A stretch of DNA of 64,000 nucleotides, from NCBI RefSeq assembly GCF_004379255.2, contig NC_056041.1:4650001-4714000 (forward strand), written 5' to 3'. Shown here one piece after another: positions 49,028-59,698 of the stretch; the stretch's first letter is position 1, and each line of letters starts with the position of its first letter. This stretch comes from Salvia splendens. Lineage: Eukaryota; Streptophyta; Magnoliopsida; Lamiales; Lamiaceae. The notes beneath the pieces were generated by a model, which searched no databases, was not told where the DNA came from, and worked only from the letters and a program-made list of their open reading frames with translations. The translations under genes were made by a program, and so were the position numbers.

Positions 49028-50104
49028 CTATCCCTCCTTTAGTGGGGAAGGAGTTCGGCGAGGAAGCCTTGGATCGCTATGATCGGGCTTCTTTTTGTCT
49101 TCTCTAGATGAGCTGTCTAAAGACCGTTTTCGACGGTCTGCCTCATCGGCACGAGAAAACTGGTCCGCAATGTCCCACATCTCTTGAGCTGTTTGCGGAC
49201 TGCATTCCACGAGCTTTCTGTAGAGAGCTCCGGGCAGGATTCCATTTTGGAATGCCGAAATGACAAGTAGATCATTGAGATCATCTACTTGTAGGCATTC
49301 CTTGTGGAACCTCGTCATAAAGTCGCTGATCTTTTCGTCGCGACCTTGACGCGTAGAAAGCAGCTGAGCCGAAGTGATTCGGGCTTCCGCTTTCTGAAAG
49401 AACCTCCTGTGGAAAGCATCCATTAGATCTCGGTAAGATCTAATGCTGCCTTGGGGGAGGCTATCGAACCACCTTCTTGCGTTCCCGATAAGCAGCTCGG
49501 GAAACAGCTTGCACATATGGACCTCATTGAGACCCTGGTTCACCATGTTATACTGATAGCGTCCCAGGAAGTCATGAGGATTCACTAACCCGTCATAAGT
49601 CATTGACGGAGTTCGGTAGTTCTGTGGTAAGGGAGTTCGGGTGATATCGTCCGAGAACGGAGTCTTCAATGCTCCGTACATGGCGAACCCGACATCTCTT
49701 CGGTATGGAGGAGATGGAGTTCTCCTGTGATTCCGGTACCGAGGAGGAACAGGAACATGTCGGGGTTGAGGATTCTTCTTCCTGGAAGACACGGCACTAC
49801 TGCGGTAGTGACTTTCATGTCTGGATGAGGAGGGAGAATCCACCGTTTTCGTCTCCGGCTTTTGGCCCTTTTGCAGGAAAATTAAGAACTCTTCCTGCTT
49901 CTCGGCCAAAAACAACTTGACAGCCTCGTTCAAATCGGGCTGCTGGGAAGACTCGGTGCGATGAGTCTTTGAGCGGTTTGTTCCTTCTCCGTGAGAACTG
50001 GAAGTAGATTTCTCCCGAGGCCGTTTTCCAGACCTGCGGGCTGGACTAGCTTCCTCATGGTTACCACGAACGGTATTATGGGTGTTACGTGATCTGGTAT
50101 GCAT
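49028..50104 (-). pseudogene. truncated gag of the minus Tat element
   Basis: Starts 'MHTRSRNTHNT' and keeps the basic Ser-rich N-terminus and the retrotransposon gag core ('LFPELLIGNARRWFDSLPQG', 'FHRRFFQKAEARI', 'FMTRFHKECLQVDDL'), 358 residues. After 'LPRRTPS' the sequence jumps about 960 bp relative to the sister copy and goes out of frame, so zinc-knuckle-like and protease regions are lost. The frame stops at 49028. Confidence 0.88.
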
Positions 50105-50179
50105 TTTTTTTTGGTGGAAGAGGATCAAAAACTCGCTTTATCACAAATTTGGTTCTCTGGTTCCCACAGACGGCGCCAG

Positions 50180-50882
50180 TGATGGTTGGGCGAATTTTTG
50201 ATGGTGATGAATGCTGGAAAATACAGATCACGACACAGAGATTTACGTGGTTCGATTTACTGAGGTAAATCTACGTCCACGGGAAGAAAAGAGGGCAGAG
50301 TTGTATTGCTTGATCTGTTTTCTACAGCTTACAATACAGACTTGCTATTTGATATTTGATCTCTCGAGCCCCTCCTCTATCTGATCTAAGTTCTATTTAT
50401 ACATTGAACTAAGATCGTGGCTTGCATCACCACTAACTAGGTCGTGGCTTGCATCACCACTAACTAGGTAGTGGATGTCGTGGAGGTCATGAGATCCTGC
50501 ATGGGTCCACTATCTCTTTGTTTGGTCCGCTATCCTGCCTGAGATCCTGCATGAGTTGACACCACTAAATAGATCGTGTAGTGGAGGTCGTGGAGGTTCT
50601 GCATGAGTCCACTATCTCCCAGTTCGGTCGAATACTGAGACCGAACTGCTGAACTATTGCCGAGCAGCTTTTGCCGACCTGATAGTAGAGCTTGATTGGT
50701 CGGCTTTTACCGAGCTGTAGGCTGGGGCCGAACTCTTTGGTAATACCGAACTGATTGGTCGGCTTTTACCGAGCTGTAGGCTAGGGCCGAACTCTTTGGT
50801 AATGCCGAACTGATACTCTTCCTTGGTCTTTGGGCTGATGGGCCGTCACTGCTATTGGGCTTGTTTAGTACGTACCCCATCA
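50180..50882 (-). repeat. middle LTR of the minus Tat element
   Basis: 703 bp. On the minus strand it is preceded by GTAG and followed by the PBS TGGCGCCGTCTGTGGGAA (50178-50161) and gag. Private changes include 'gatagtag' and 'taatacc' where the others have 'gagagtag' and 'taatgcc'. Confidence 0.93.
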
Positions 50883-50886
50883 CTAC

Positions 50887-50928
50887 CTAACCATGTGGTC
50901 GTGGGTTCGATTCCCACAGACGGCGCCA
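50887..50928 (+). other. tRNA 3'-half sequence with CCA between two LTRs
   Basis: Read on the plus strand this 42-nt stretch fits tRNA positions 35-76: CTAA (end of anticodon loop), CCATG, TGGTC (variable loop), stem GTGGG, loop TTCGATT, stem CCCAC, acceptor strand AGACGGC, G73, then CCA. The last 18 nt are the complement of the PBS used by both Tat copies; the other 24 nt occur at neither of their PBS sites. Positions 35-36 = CT with a short variable loop suggest tRNA-Arg with anticodon CCT or TCT. It is not a tRNA gene: the 5' half is absent. Confidence 0.85.
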
Positions 50929-50929
50929 G

Positions 50930-51632
50930 TGATGGTTGAGCGAATTTTTGATGGTGATGAATGCTGGAAAATACAGATCACGACACAGAGATTTACGTGG
51001 TTCGATTTACTGAGGTAAATCTACGTCCACGGGAAGAAAAGAGGGCAGAGTTGTATTGCTTGATCTGTTTTCTACAGCTTACAATACAGACTTGCTATTT
51101 GATATTTGATCTCTCGAGCCCCTCCTCTATCTGATCTAAGTTCTATTTATACATTGAACTAAGATCGTGGCTTGCATCACCACTAACTAGGTCGTGGCTT
51201 GCATCACCACTAACTAGGTAGTGGATGTCGTGGAGGTCATGAGATCCTGCATGGGTCCACTATCTCTTTGTTTGGTCCGCTATCCTGCCTGAGATCCTGC
51301 ATGAGTTGACACCACTAAATAGATCGTGTAGTGGAGGTCGTGGAGGTTCTGCATGAGTCCACTATCTCCCAGTTCGGTCGAATACTGAGACCGAACTGCT
51401 GAACTATTGCCGAGCAGCTTTTGCCGACCTGAGAGTAGAGCTTGATTGGTCGGCTTTTACCGAGCTGTAGGCTGGGGCCGAACTCTTTGGTAATGCCGAA
51501 CTGATTGGTCGGCTTTTACCGAGCTGTAGGCTAGGGCCGAACTCTTTGGTAATGCCGAACTGATACTCTTCCTTGGTCTTTGGGCTGATGGGCCGTCACT
51601 GCTATTGGGCTTGTTTAGTACGTACCCCATCA
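50930..51632 (-). repeat. outer 5' LTR of the minus Tat element
   Basis: 703 bp and adjacent to the right target duplication ATTTT. It has a private 'ggttgagcg' near its plus-strand left end. A 102-bp tandem duplication repeats its last ~58 bp plus host flank at about 51677-51778. Confidence 0.93.
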
Positions 51633-51778
51633 ATTTTCTTTTTCAGTTTTTTCCCATTGTAAGAAGATAAAATCACTGCTATTGGGCTGATGGGCCGTCA
51701 CTGCTATTGGGCTTGTTTAGTACGTACCCCATCAATTTTCTTTTTCAGTTTTTTCCCATTGTAAGAAGATAAAATCAA
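51575..51778. repeat. 102-bp tandem duplication across the insertion border
   Basis: Two consecutive copies of a unit holding the LTR end ('gggctgatgggccgtcactg'...'cgtaccccatca') and host DNA ('attttctttttcagtttttt'...'gaagataaaatca'). The host part starts at 51633 and again at 51735. It arose after insertion because it joins LTR and flank. Confidence 0.85.
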
Positions 51779-52260
51779 TCAAGACATCTCAATCTGCTAG
51801 GTCCACTTTTTGGGTGTCATAAAGGGCCTTAATTTTGGATAATGGTCGCAGCATATTGCCTCTGACTTTGAGTTTTAATTTTATTTCGCTTTATGACGCT
51901 TGTGTCTTTTGCTAGAATTCGTATTATTGATTCGATGGGAACTTTGTGGTTGTGGATGATTTCTAACAATCTTAGAGATTTCAATTTGTAGTCGGAACTG
52001 GTTCGACTGTCTAAATTTTTGCGAGTATTTTTATAGCCAAACAAGAATCTGAGAAGAAGAAGAAGTGTGAATCACCGAAAACTGTCATTTTCTTCGTGAA
52101 GGGATAAAAGGAGTAATTGGCGTGCATGTCACCGCCACACACTACTCACTTCCCCCTACTTTTCTGCTTCTCTACTACTTGTGGTAGCTCAAGCAGTTGC
52201 CAACGCACGATTCTCTCTTTCCTCTCTCTCTCTCTCTCTTGAATCGCACAATCACAGATA
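51779..52260. other. 5' flank of the aldehyde oxidase pseudogene
   Basis: No gene is supported. 51840-51920 resembles 35745-35825. A CT microsatellite lies at about 52219-52240, just before the old start codon. Confidence 0.5.
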
Positions 52261-52409
52261 ATGGAGAGTGGAGGTGCAGGCGATGATTGCTTGGCTTTTG
52301 AGGTGAATGGCCGGAAGTTTGAGCTGCCGTAGATCGATCCCTCCACCACTCTGCTCGACTTTCTCCGCTCCAGCACCCCTTTCAAGAGTGTTAAGCTTGG
52401 TTGCGGCGA

Positions 52410-52473
<64 letters not shown>

Positions 52474-55400
52474 TGAATTTGTGATTCTTGATAGGAGGGC
52501 TCTTTCAAAATCCAATCTTTTTTTATGGCTAACAGTTGTAATTGTAACTCTATGTGAGAAACCTAAATCTCACTTTTTTATGGCTAAAATGTGTTAGTGC
52601 TTATCTTCTTTATCTGCTACTAAAAAACTAGAGAGAGAGGGGGAGTATATGTGAGTGGTTAGGTGGTGGTGGGTCTTTTCTTTCTTTCCTTTGAGCTTTA
52701 TTCATAAAAAAAAGGTGAATTCTTTCTTGCTGAAATATACCTGTTTCAACTTCAAGTGGTCTTCCTGTGCAATGGTCTTAGCATTGAAATTGTCTCTTGA
52801 TTTTGGTTAATCTTGAAGAAATTGCTTTAATTTTCTGCCAATTTTTCTAAAATCTGTTGAGAATGCTTGGATGTTGAGACAGACTAATGCTAATCATAAA
52901 GTTTGTATCTTTTTTTATTCAATTTTTTTGGTGTTGACTACTTGAAAGAGTGTATGTGTGTTTGAAGTTCTCTGTTGTAGCCTATAATTGACAAAATGGG
53001 AGCTCTTCAGGTGGTTGTGGAGCTTGTGTCGTTGCAGTGTCGAATTACGACTCCACGCTCAAAAAGGTTGAAACTTTCACCGTGAGTTCGTGTCTCACAC
53101 TTGTTTGCAGCATAAATGCTTGCTCAATCACTACAAGTGAAGTCCTTGGAAATGCTAAAAACGGATTTCATCCAATCCATCAAAGGTTTGCCGGATTTCA
53201 TGCCTCTCAATGCGGCTTTTGCACTCCAGGAATGTGCATGTCGTTGTTCTCAGCACTCGAGAATGCTGAGGATTCACAACGGGCTGAGCCTCCGAATGGA
53301 TTCTCCAAGATAACCGCTTCTGAGGCTGAGAAAGCAATAGCAGGGAACATTTGCAGGTGCACCGGTTACAGACCTATTGCCGATGCCTCCAAGAGTTTTG
53401 CTGCAGATGTCTATTTAGAAGATTTGGGAATCAATTCTTTTTGGAGAAAGGGAGATATGAATGAAAAGAAAGTAGTTTACCATTGTATAATCGAAAGGAT
53501 CATGCCTGTTCATATATGGGAGGCGAATGCAGGTTGACAAGGCTTTTGAATTCTAAAAAGAACTCATGGTATGGCCCTGCATCTGTCGAGGTACTTCTCA
53601 ATTTGTTGGATTCTAATACGGTTGGCAAGGGAGGGAGCGTCAAACTAGTCGTTGGCAACACTGCGAATGGGTATTACAAAGAAACGGAAGTTTACGACAG
53701 CTACATTGATCTGAGGTACATCCCCGAGCTTTCAGTGGTTAAAAGGGACGGATCAGGAATCGAACTAGGAGCTGCTCTGTCGATTTCAAAAGTTGTAGTA
53801 TATCTGAGAGAAAATAGTTAAAGTGGAGAACTTGTGTTCAGCAAAATTGCTGACCATATGGAAAAGGTAACAGCCGGCTTTGTCAGGAACTTGGCTAGTC
53901 TCGGTGGAAATCTGATTATGGCACAAAGGAAGTATTTTCCTTCGGATATTGTTACATTGCTTCTTGTTGTGGGAGCAAGTGTGAGCATAATGACCGGTCA
54001 TAAACACGAAAAGATTCCAATGGAGGAGTTCCTAAGCAGTCCGCCGTTGGACTCCAAAACTGTGCTTTTGACTGTTCACATACCTTTTCTGGACCCGATA
54101 AGGATCAATGGCTCAGTTCAAACTAGTTCAAGATTGTTGTTTGAGACCTACCGAGCTGCACCACGGCCTCTTGGAAACGCGTTGCCCTGTTTGAATGCAG
54201 CCTTTTAGCTGATATATCTCCTGATAAAAATGGAAGTCTAGTGAATAATATCCAACTGGCTTTTGGTGCTTATGGAACAAAACATGCAACGAGGGCAAGG
54301 AAAGTCGAGGAGTATCTGACGGGGAAAGTACTCAGCCTCGAAGTTTTGGATGAAGCAACCAAACTGCTGAAAGGTGCTGTTGTATCTGAAGAAGGCACTT
54401 CTCATGCTGCTTACAGGTCAAGCTTAGCTGTTGGTTTCCTTTTCGAGTTCCTTAACAGTTTCTTGACTGTCAGTTCCGCAACATCTGGTGGTTTATCTAA
54501 GCAGAAACTGAACAATTCGTTGCTGGAAGGGGCTAATACAGGAAACCAGCCATTGCTATCATCTGCAAAACAGGTTGTGGGGTCTAGTAGAGAGTATCAT
54601 CCAGTGGGCGAACCGATGCCCACATTTGGTGCTGCAATCCAAGCTTCCGGTTCGTTGTGTTCTTACCGCTTTTGTTTATATTGCTTTATCTTAAACTTGA
54701 CCCTCTGTTTGCTACAAAATATTTGAGAAACTCTGTTAATGCAATGTGTAGGTGAGGCCGTTTTCGTGGATGATATCCCTTCACCCACTAACTGTTTGTA
54801 TGGAGCACTTATTTGTAGCACCAAGCCACTAGCTCGAGTCAAAGGCATTTCATTCAAGAATCATCCGCGACTAGCTCAGGCACCTGATGTTATTACTGCC
54901 AAAGATATACCTAAAGAAGGTGAGAATGTAGGGTGTCTGACCATATTCGGTGGTGAACCTTTGTTTGCAGAAGATATCGCTAAGTGTTGCGGTGATATCA
55001 TAGCTCTTGTGGTAATTCCTCTCTTCCTCGATTCAACTATCTGTGAAAAACTTCTCTGTTAGTTACAACTAAAATGTTCATGTCTCAGGTTGCAGACACG
55101 CAGAAGAACGCCAATTTAGCTGCAAAAAATGCTGTAGTTGATTATGATACAGAAGGCTTAGATTCACCAATTTTGACTGTTGAAGAGGCTGTGGAACGTT
55201 CAAGTTTCTACGGCGTTCCTCCTCTCTCCAGAAACGGTTGGTGATTTTGCAAAAGGAATGGCTGAAGCTGATCACAAGATTCTCTCCGCTGAGGTACATT
55301 GATCGCCTATTGCCTGCACTTGGAAGAAGAAGTAGAAAAAGGAATAAATATAGTGATAATTTTATTGTTCGTTGGCGTAGTAAATAAGCAAGAAAATAGA

Positions 55401-57904
55401 ATCTCTTTGTCCGTCTTTACAAAAAATAGGAGTAAGCTGTGATACGTTCAGCTAAAAACTGTTTGTAGGCAGAATTGTATTAAAAAAAATGATTTGTACA
55501 TCCTTTCACATTAGTCTGTTGCACATACTTTGTAGACGGTGATACTTCAACAATGCTATGTTGTTTTCTTATTGGTTTTCGACATTTGAATTGGCATTTT
55601 CAGATAAGCCTCGGTTCACAGTACTATTTTTACATGGAGACACAAACGGCTCTGGCAGTTCCAGATGAGGACAACTGTATGGTTGTTTACACTTCGAGCC
55701 AAGCCCCTGAGTTTGCTCACAGTGTCATTGCACAGTGTCTCGGTGTTCCTGAGCATAATGTCCGAGATCACACAAGAAGAGTTGGTGGCGGCTTTGGTGG
55801 AAAGGCAATTAAAGCAATGCCTGTGAGTATATATATTGGTTCTGTATATTGATCTTCAATCTGCAGTTAATATCTGAATGCATTCTTTTTGTGTGTGAAT
55901 TTTCAGATTTCGACAGCATGTGCCCTTGCAGCTTACAAACTGCAGCGTCCTGTACGGATGTATGTAGATCGAAAGACTGACATGATAATAGCTGGAGGAA
56001 GGCATCCTATGAAAATAACATACAGTGTGGGGTTCAAATCAGACGGGAAGATCACGGCCTTGCATCTCGACGCATTGGTGAATGCAGGGATGGGTGCAGA
56101 CATAAGCCCCATTTTGCCGTACAACATGACAGGCGTATTAAAGAAGTACAACTGGGGAGCTCTGTCTTTCGATTTCAAGATATGCAAAACAAACCATTCG
56201 AGCAAATCTGCCATGCGCGCCCCTGGGGAGGTGCAGGCGACTTACATCGCTGAGGCCATAATCGAGAACGTAGCTTCCTGGCTAGCAGTGGATGTTGACT
56301 CCATCAGGAACAGGAATTTCCACTCGGACGAGAGCCTAAAGCTTTTCTACAGGGGTGCCTCTGGGGAGCCCGATGAGTACACTTTGCCCTCTATTTGGGA
56401 TAAGGTCACAAGCATGTCTGACTATGATCAGAGGATCTTGATGGTAGAGCAGTTTAACCGATCCAACTTATGGCATAAAAGGGGTATTTCTCGTATACCA
56501 GTCGTGCATGAAGTGTTTGTGAGACCAGCCCCTGGGAAAGTGAGTATACTTTGGGATGGATCCATCGTTGTAGAAGTCGGAGGCATAGAACTCGGGCAGG
56601 GGCTTTGGACAAAGGTAAAGCAAGTGGTTGCGTATGCTCTTGCTCAAATTCAATGTGATGACACTGAAGACCTTGTCGACAAGGTGAGAGTCGTACAGAT
56701 GGACACCTTGAGCTTGGTACAAGGAGCACGACATCTGAATCGAGCTGTGCAGCTGCTAGACTATGTTGCAGCGTCTTGGTCGAAAGACTAACCCCACTTA
56801 AGGAAAGGTTGCAGGCGGATACAGGGTCTGTGGATTGGAAAACTCTGATTCTTCAGGTCTCTCTACTTTGAAAATATCTTCTAATGGTTCGTCTTCGTTG
56901 TACTGGTTTTTTTATCATGCTTTTGGAAATGCAGGCTAATTACGCAGCTGTGAACCTAGCAGCGAATTCATTCTTCGTTCCCGACCCCACTGCCACAAAA
57001 TACTTGAACTATGGTGCTGCAGTGAGTGAGGTAAACAAAAATTCAGCCCCTTGTTTATGCATTCGACTAAGTTCCAACTTCGCCTAGTTTTCCTTTATTG
57101 TTATCTATTCTGCTGCGCAAACAGAAGAGAGGCGCTCGTGCCACACATAAACTAACTACTCGTGTTTGTTGGAGAATTAATCGGTGTTGGCTTATATCGC
57201 AGGTTGAGGTAGATATCCTAACTGGAGGAACGAAGATATGGAGAACAGATATCGTGTATGATTGTGGGCAGAGCATGAATCCAGCTGTGGACTTGGGGCA
57301 GGTGGTTTATGCTTCAAAACTCCATTCATAGTGTATAAGTCATATTTCAGTATGGAATTCTAACATGGTAGTATATGATGTCTGTATGGTAGATTGAAGG
57401 AGCTTTTGTGCAAGGACTAGGATTTTTCATGCAAGAAGAATACTCGACTGATCCGGATGGAACGATGGTTGCAGATGGCACGTGGACGTACAAAATCCCA
57501 ACTATCGACACCATCCCCAAACAGTTCAATGTCCAAGTCCTCAACAGCGGCCATCATCAGCAACGTGTTCTCTCGTCTAAGGGTACGTGCATTAACTTGG
57601 CCAAAAAAATTGAGACCTATCTAGCTAGATGCCTCGCAATCGTCTTAACAGTGATGTTTTTTTGTCTGCAGCTTCCGGGGAGCCCCCGTTGCTGCTGGCG
57701 GCATCAGTACACTGTGCTACAAGGGCAGCAATTGGAGAGGCAAGAAAACAGCTAAAATCATGGGGGGCAGTAGAAGGGACTGAATCGAGGTTCCAGCTAG
57801 ACGTTCCTGCGACCATGCCGGCTGTGAAGAAGCTCTGTGGCCTCGACAGCGTCTCTCTCCCTCACAAAACTGATGAAGCCCCATTAGAAAGGATGGTGGG
57901 TTAG
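52261..57904 (+). pseudogene. aldehyde oxidase (AAO-type molybdenum-flavin enzyme) pseudogene
   Basis: Intact relatives oxidise abscisic aldehyde or indole acetaldehyde. Ten exons: 52261-52411, 53011-54649, 54752-55011, 55089-55293, 55604-55822, 55907-56856, 56935-57030, 57203-57301, 57393-57582, 57671-57904. Fe-S motifs 'GCGEGGCGACVV', 'CGFCTPGMC' and 'CRCTGYR', FAD region 'NLASLGGNLIMAQR', and Moco region 'GGGFGGKA', 'SAMRAPGEVQA' and 'ASGEPPLLLA' (catalytic Glu) are all visible. Breaks: TAG at 52330 (codon 24); frameshift near 53475; TAA at 53819; single-base loss near 54203; frameshift near 55225; deletion/frameshift near 56723 before 'TSESSC'. After 'LCGLDSV' the C-terminus departs from the family, and the frame ends in a TAG created at the MITE border. 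Splice sites survive, so loss is fairly recent. Choice of aldehyde oxidase over xanthine dehydrogenase rests on 'GTWTYKIPTIDTIPKQFNV' and the C-terminal pattern. Confidence 0.93.
52411..52474. repeat. (CT)n(GT)n microsatellite
   Basis: Compound dinucleotide run starting at the exon 1 donor of the aldehyde oxidase pseudogene. Confidence 0.9.
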
Positions 57905-58546
57905 AGCATCCACAGCGGAGAGCACACCGCTGTCCGCCGCTGCTCTTAGCTAAGAGCACGTCCGTGCCAGTGAGCAGGGCGACGTGACGCGTTTCTATTG
58001 GCCGTTGGCATTTTTTTAAATCAAAAACAATACCAATAATTAAAAAAAAATATTTTTGGATTCCCAAAAATATGCAGATTTTATTACCATTTTTTTTTAA
58101 ATTTGTTTAAAAAAATTTAATCCCAAAATCATCTATAAATACACACATTCATCATCCATTTGGGTGAAATTCGGTCACGAGTAGTGAGTTTTTTTTTATT
58201 TTATAAATTTAATTATGTATTTTTAATTTTTAGGATTTAAATTATGTAATTTTTAATTTTTAAGACTTTAATGAAGAAAATTTAAATTTTTAGGATTTTG
58301 ATTATGTAATTTTTAATTTTTTTGTAATTTGTAATATTATTCCGGTTATTTTAATGCATTTTAATATTGTGGAAATGTTTTTATTTAAATTGAATAATAG
58401 AATAATGAGACCTTTGAGCATGTCATTGTGGAAGAGTACAGATGTGGGTGTTGTGCTCTTGCCTAAGAGCAGGGAGTAAAAGTGGGTTCGGGTTTACATC
58501 CTTGCTCGTTGGCAAGACCACATCAAGAGCTCGGATGTAGATGCTT
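57904..58546. mobile_element. PIF/Harbinger-type MITE, copy 2
   Basis: The left end GAGCATCCACAGCGG and right end ...GATGCTT are inverted and flanked by TTA (57901-57903 and 58547-58549). It is related to 793-1368 and somewhat longer (643 bp), with an extra 'gctcttagctaagagcac' palindrome near the left end and more sequence before the right end. The target TTA supplies the first bases of the stop codon that closes the aldehyde oxidase frame. Confidence 0.8.
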
Positions 58547-58549
58547 TTA

Positions 58550-58883
58550 TGGTGTCAAATTCTTGAAATGTGCAGAAATTTCAATAAATAATTGCTCTTG
58601 CAGAGTTGTATGTACTGCAGCAAGGAATAAAGTAGAAAATGGAGATTGCTAGTATTTTCTTTTTTTTATACTATCTTCGAGATTTTTGTACTATACAACG
58701 TGCATGTGAAGTTACAGTTTTATTATTCAAATTCATGTTGAATTTTTCTTTTTGTTACTTCTAAGAAGAGGAATTGAATTAGATTTGTTTGTGTATTTAT
58801 ATCATCAGAATATAAATCTCAACTTAGCTAGGTATGCATTATAGTACCGACAGAATTAGCTTTGCGTTGTGTATCTTTATAAA
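58550..58883. other. intergenic DNA between MITE and plus Tat element
   Basis: AT-rich, possibly the former 3' UTR of the aldehyde oxidase gene. No gene is supported. Confidence 0.45.
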
Positions 58884-59615
58884 TGATGGGGTACGTACTA
58901 AACAAGCCCAATAGCAGTGACGGCCCATCAGCCCAAAGCCCAATGAAGAGTATCAGTTCGGCATTACCAAAGAGTTCGGCCCCAGCCGCATTACCAAAGA
59001 GTTCGGCCCCAGCCTACAGCTCGGTAAAAGCCGACCAATCAGTTCGGCATTACCAAAGAGTTCGGCCCCAGCCTACAGCTCGGTAAAAGCCGACCAATCC
59101 AGCTCTACCCTCAGATCGGCAAAAGCTGCTCGGCAATAGTTCAGAAGTTCGGTCTCAGTATTCGACCGAACTGGGAGATAGTGGACTCATGCAGAACCTC
59201 CACGACCTCCACTACACGATCTATTTAGTGGTGTCAACTCATGCAGGATCTCATGCAGGATAGCGGACCAAACAAAGAGATAGTGGACCCATGCAGGATC
59301 TCATGACCTCCACGACATCCACTACCTAGTTAGTGGTGATGCAAGCCACGACCTAGTTAGTGGTGATGCAAGCCACGATCTTAGTTCAATGTATAAATAG
59401 AACTTAGATCAGATAGAGGAGGGGCTCTAGACATCAAATATCATATAGCAAGTCTGTATTTGTAAGCTGTAAACCAGATCAAGCAATACAATCTTGCCCT
59501 CCTTTCTTCCCGTGGACGTAGATTTACCTCAGTAAATCGAACCACGTAATTCCTTGTGTCGTGATCTATATTTTTCACCCGCATTTGTTACCATCAAAAA
59601 TTCGCCAAACCATCA
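58884..59615 (+). repeat. 5' LTR of the plus Tat element
   Basis: 732 bp, TGATGGGG...ACCATCA. It is similar to the 703-bp LTRs of the minus element but carries an extra copy of the 'gagttcggccccagcc' block near 58970-59000 and several substitutions. Confidence 0.92.
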
Positions 59616-59616
59616 C

Positions 59617-59634
59617 TGGCGCCGTCTGTGGGAA
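59617..59634 (+). other. primer-binding site, tRNA-Arg type (inferred)
   Basis: TGGCGCCGTCTGTGGGAA one base after the LTR. The tRNA identity is inferred from the longer tRNA copy at 50887-50928, which ends in the complement of this site. Confidence 0.8.
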
Positions 59635-59698
59635 GCAGAGAACCAAATTTGTGATAAAGCGAATTTTTGACCCTTTTTCCACCCAAAAAAAAAAAAAA

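Larger units (their letters stand above)
35970..51632 (-). mobile_element. Ty3/gypsy Tat-lineage retrotransposon complex, minus oriented, with nested insertion
   Basis: The complex is bounded by TGATGG...CCCATCA LTR copies and a 5-bp target duplication ATTTT (35965-35969 and 51633-51637). Order on the minus strand: LTR (51632-50930), PBS plus tRNA-like stretch, LTR (50882-50180), PBS, gag, truncated pol, a nested LTR element, integrase C-terminus, tandem repeats, antisense ORFs, purine tract, 3' LTR (36672-35970). The dual RNase H of the sister copy at 58884, the antisense ORF region and the probable tRNA-Arg PBS place it in the Tat lineage. Two internal deletions remove protease and most of pol, so this copy cannot move on its own. 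The three LTRs differ at only a handful of positions, pointing to recent insertion. Confidence 0.92.

Noticed and set aside
50887..50928. A tRNA gene
   Set aside because: Only the 3' half (about positions 35-76) is present and CCA is encoded, which nuclear plant tRNA genes lack. The LTR context explains it as a reverse-transcription product.
52261..57904. Functional xanthine dehydrogenase
   Set aside because: Sequence signatures favour aldehyde oxidase, and stops and frameshifts in several exons exclude a functional product.
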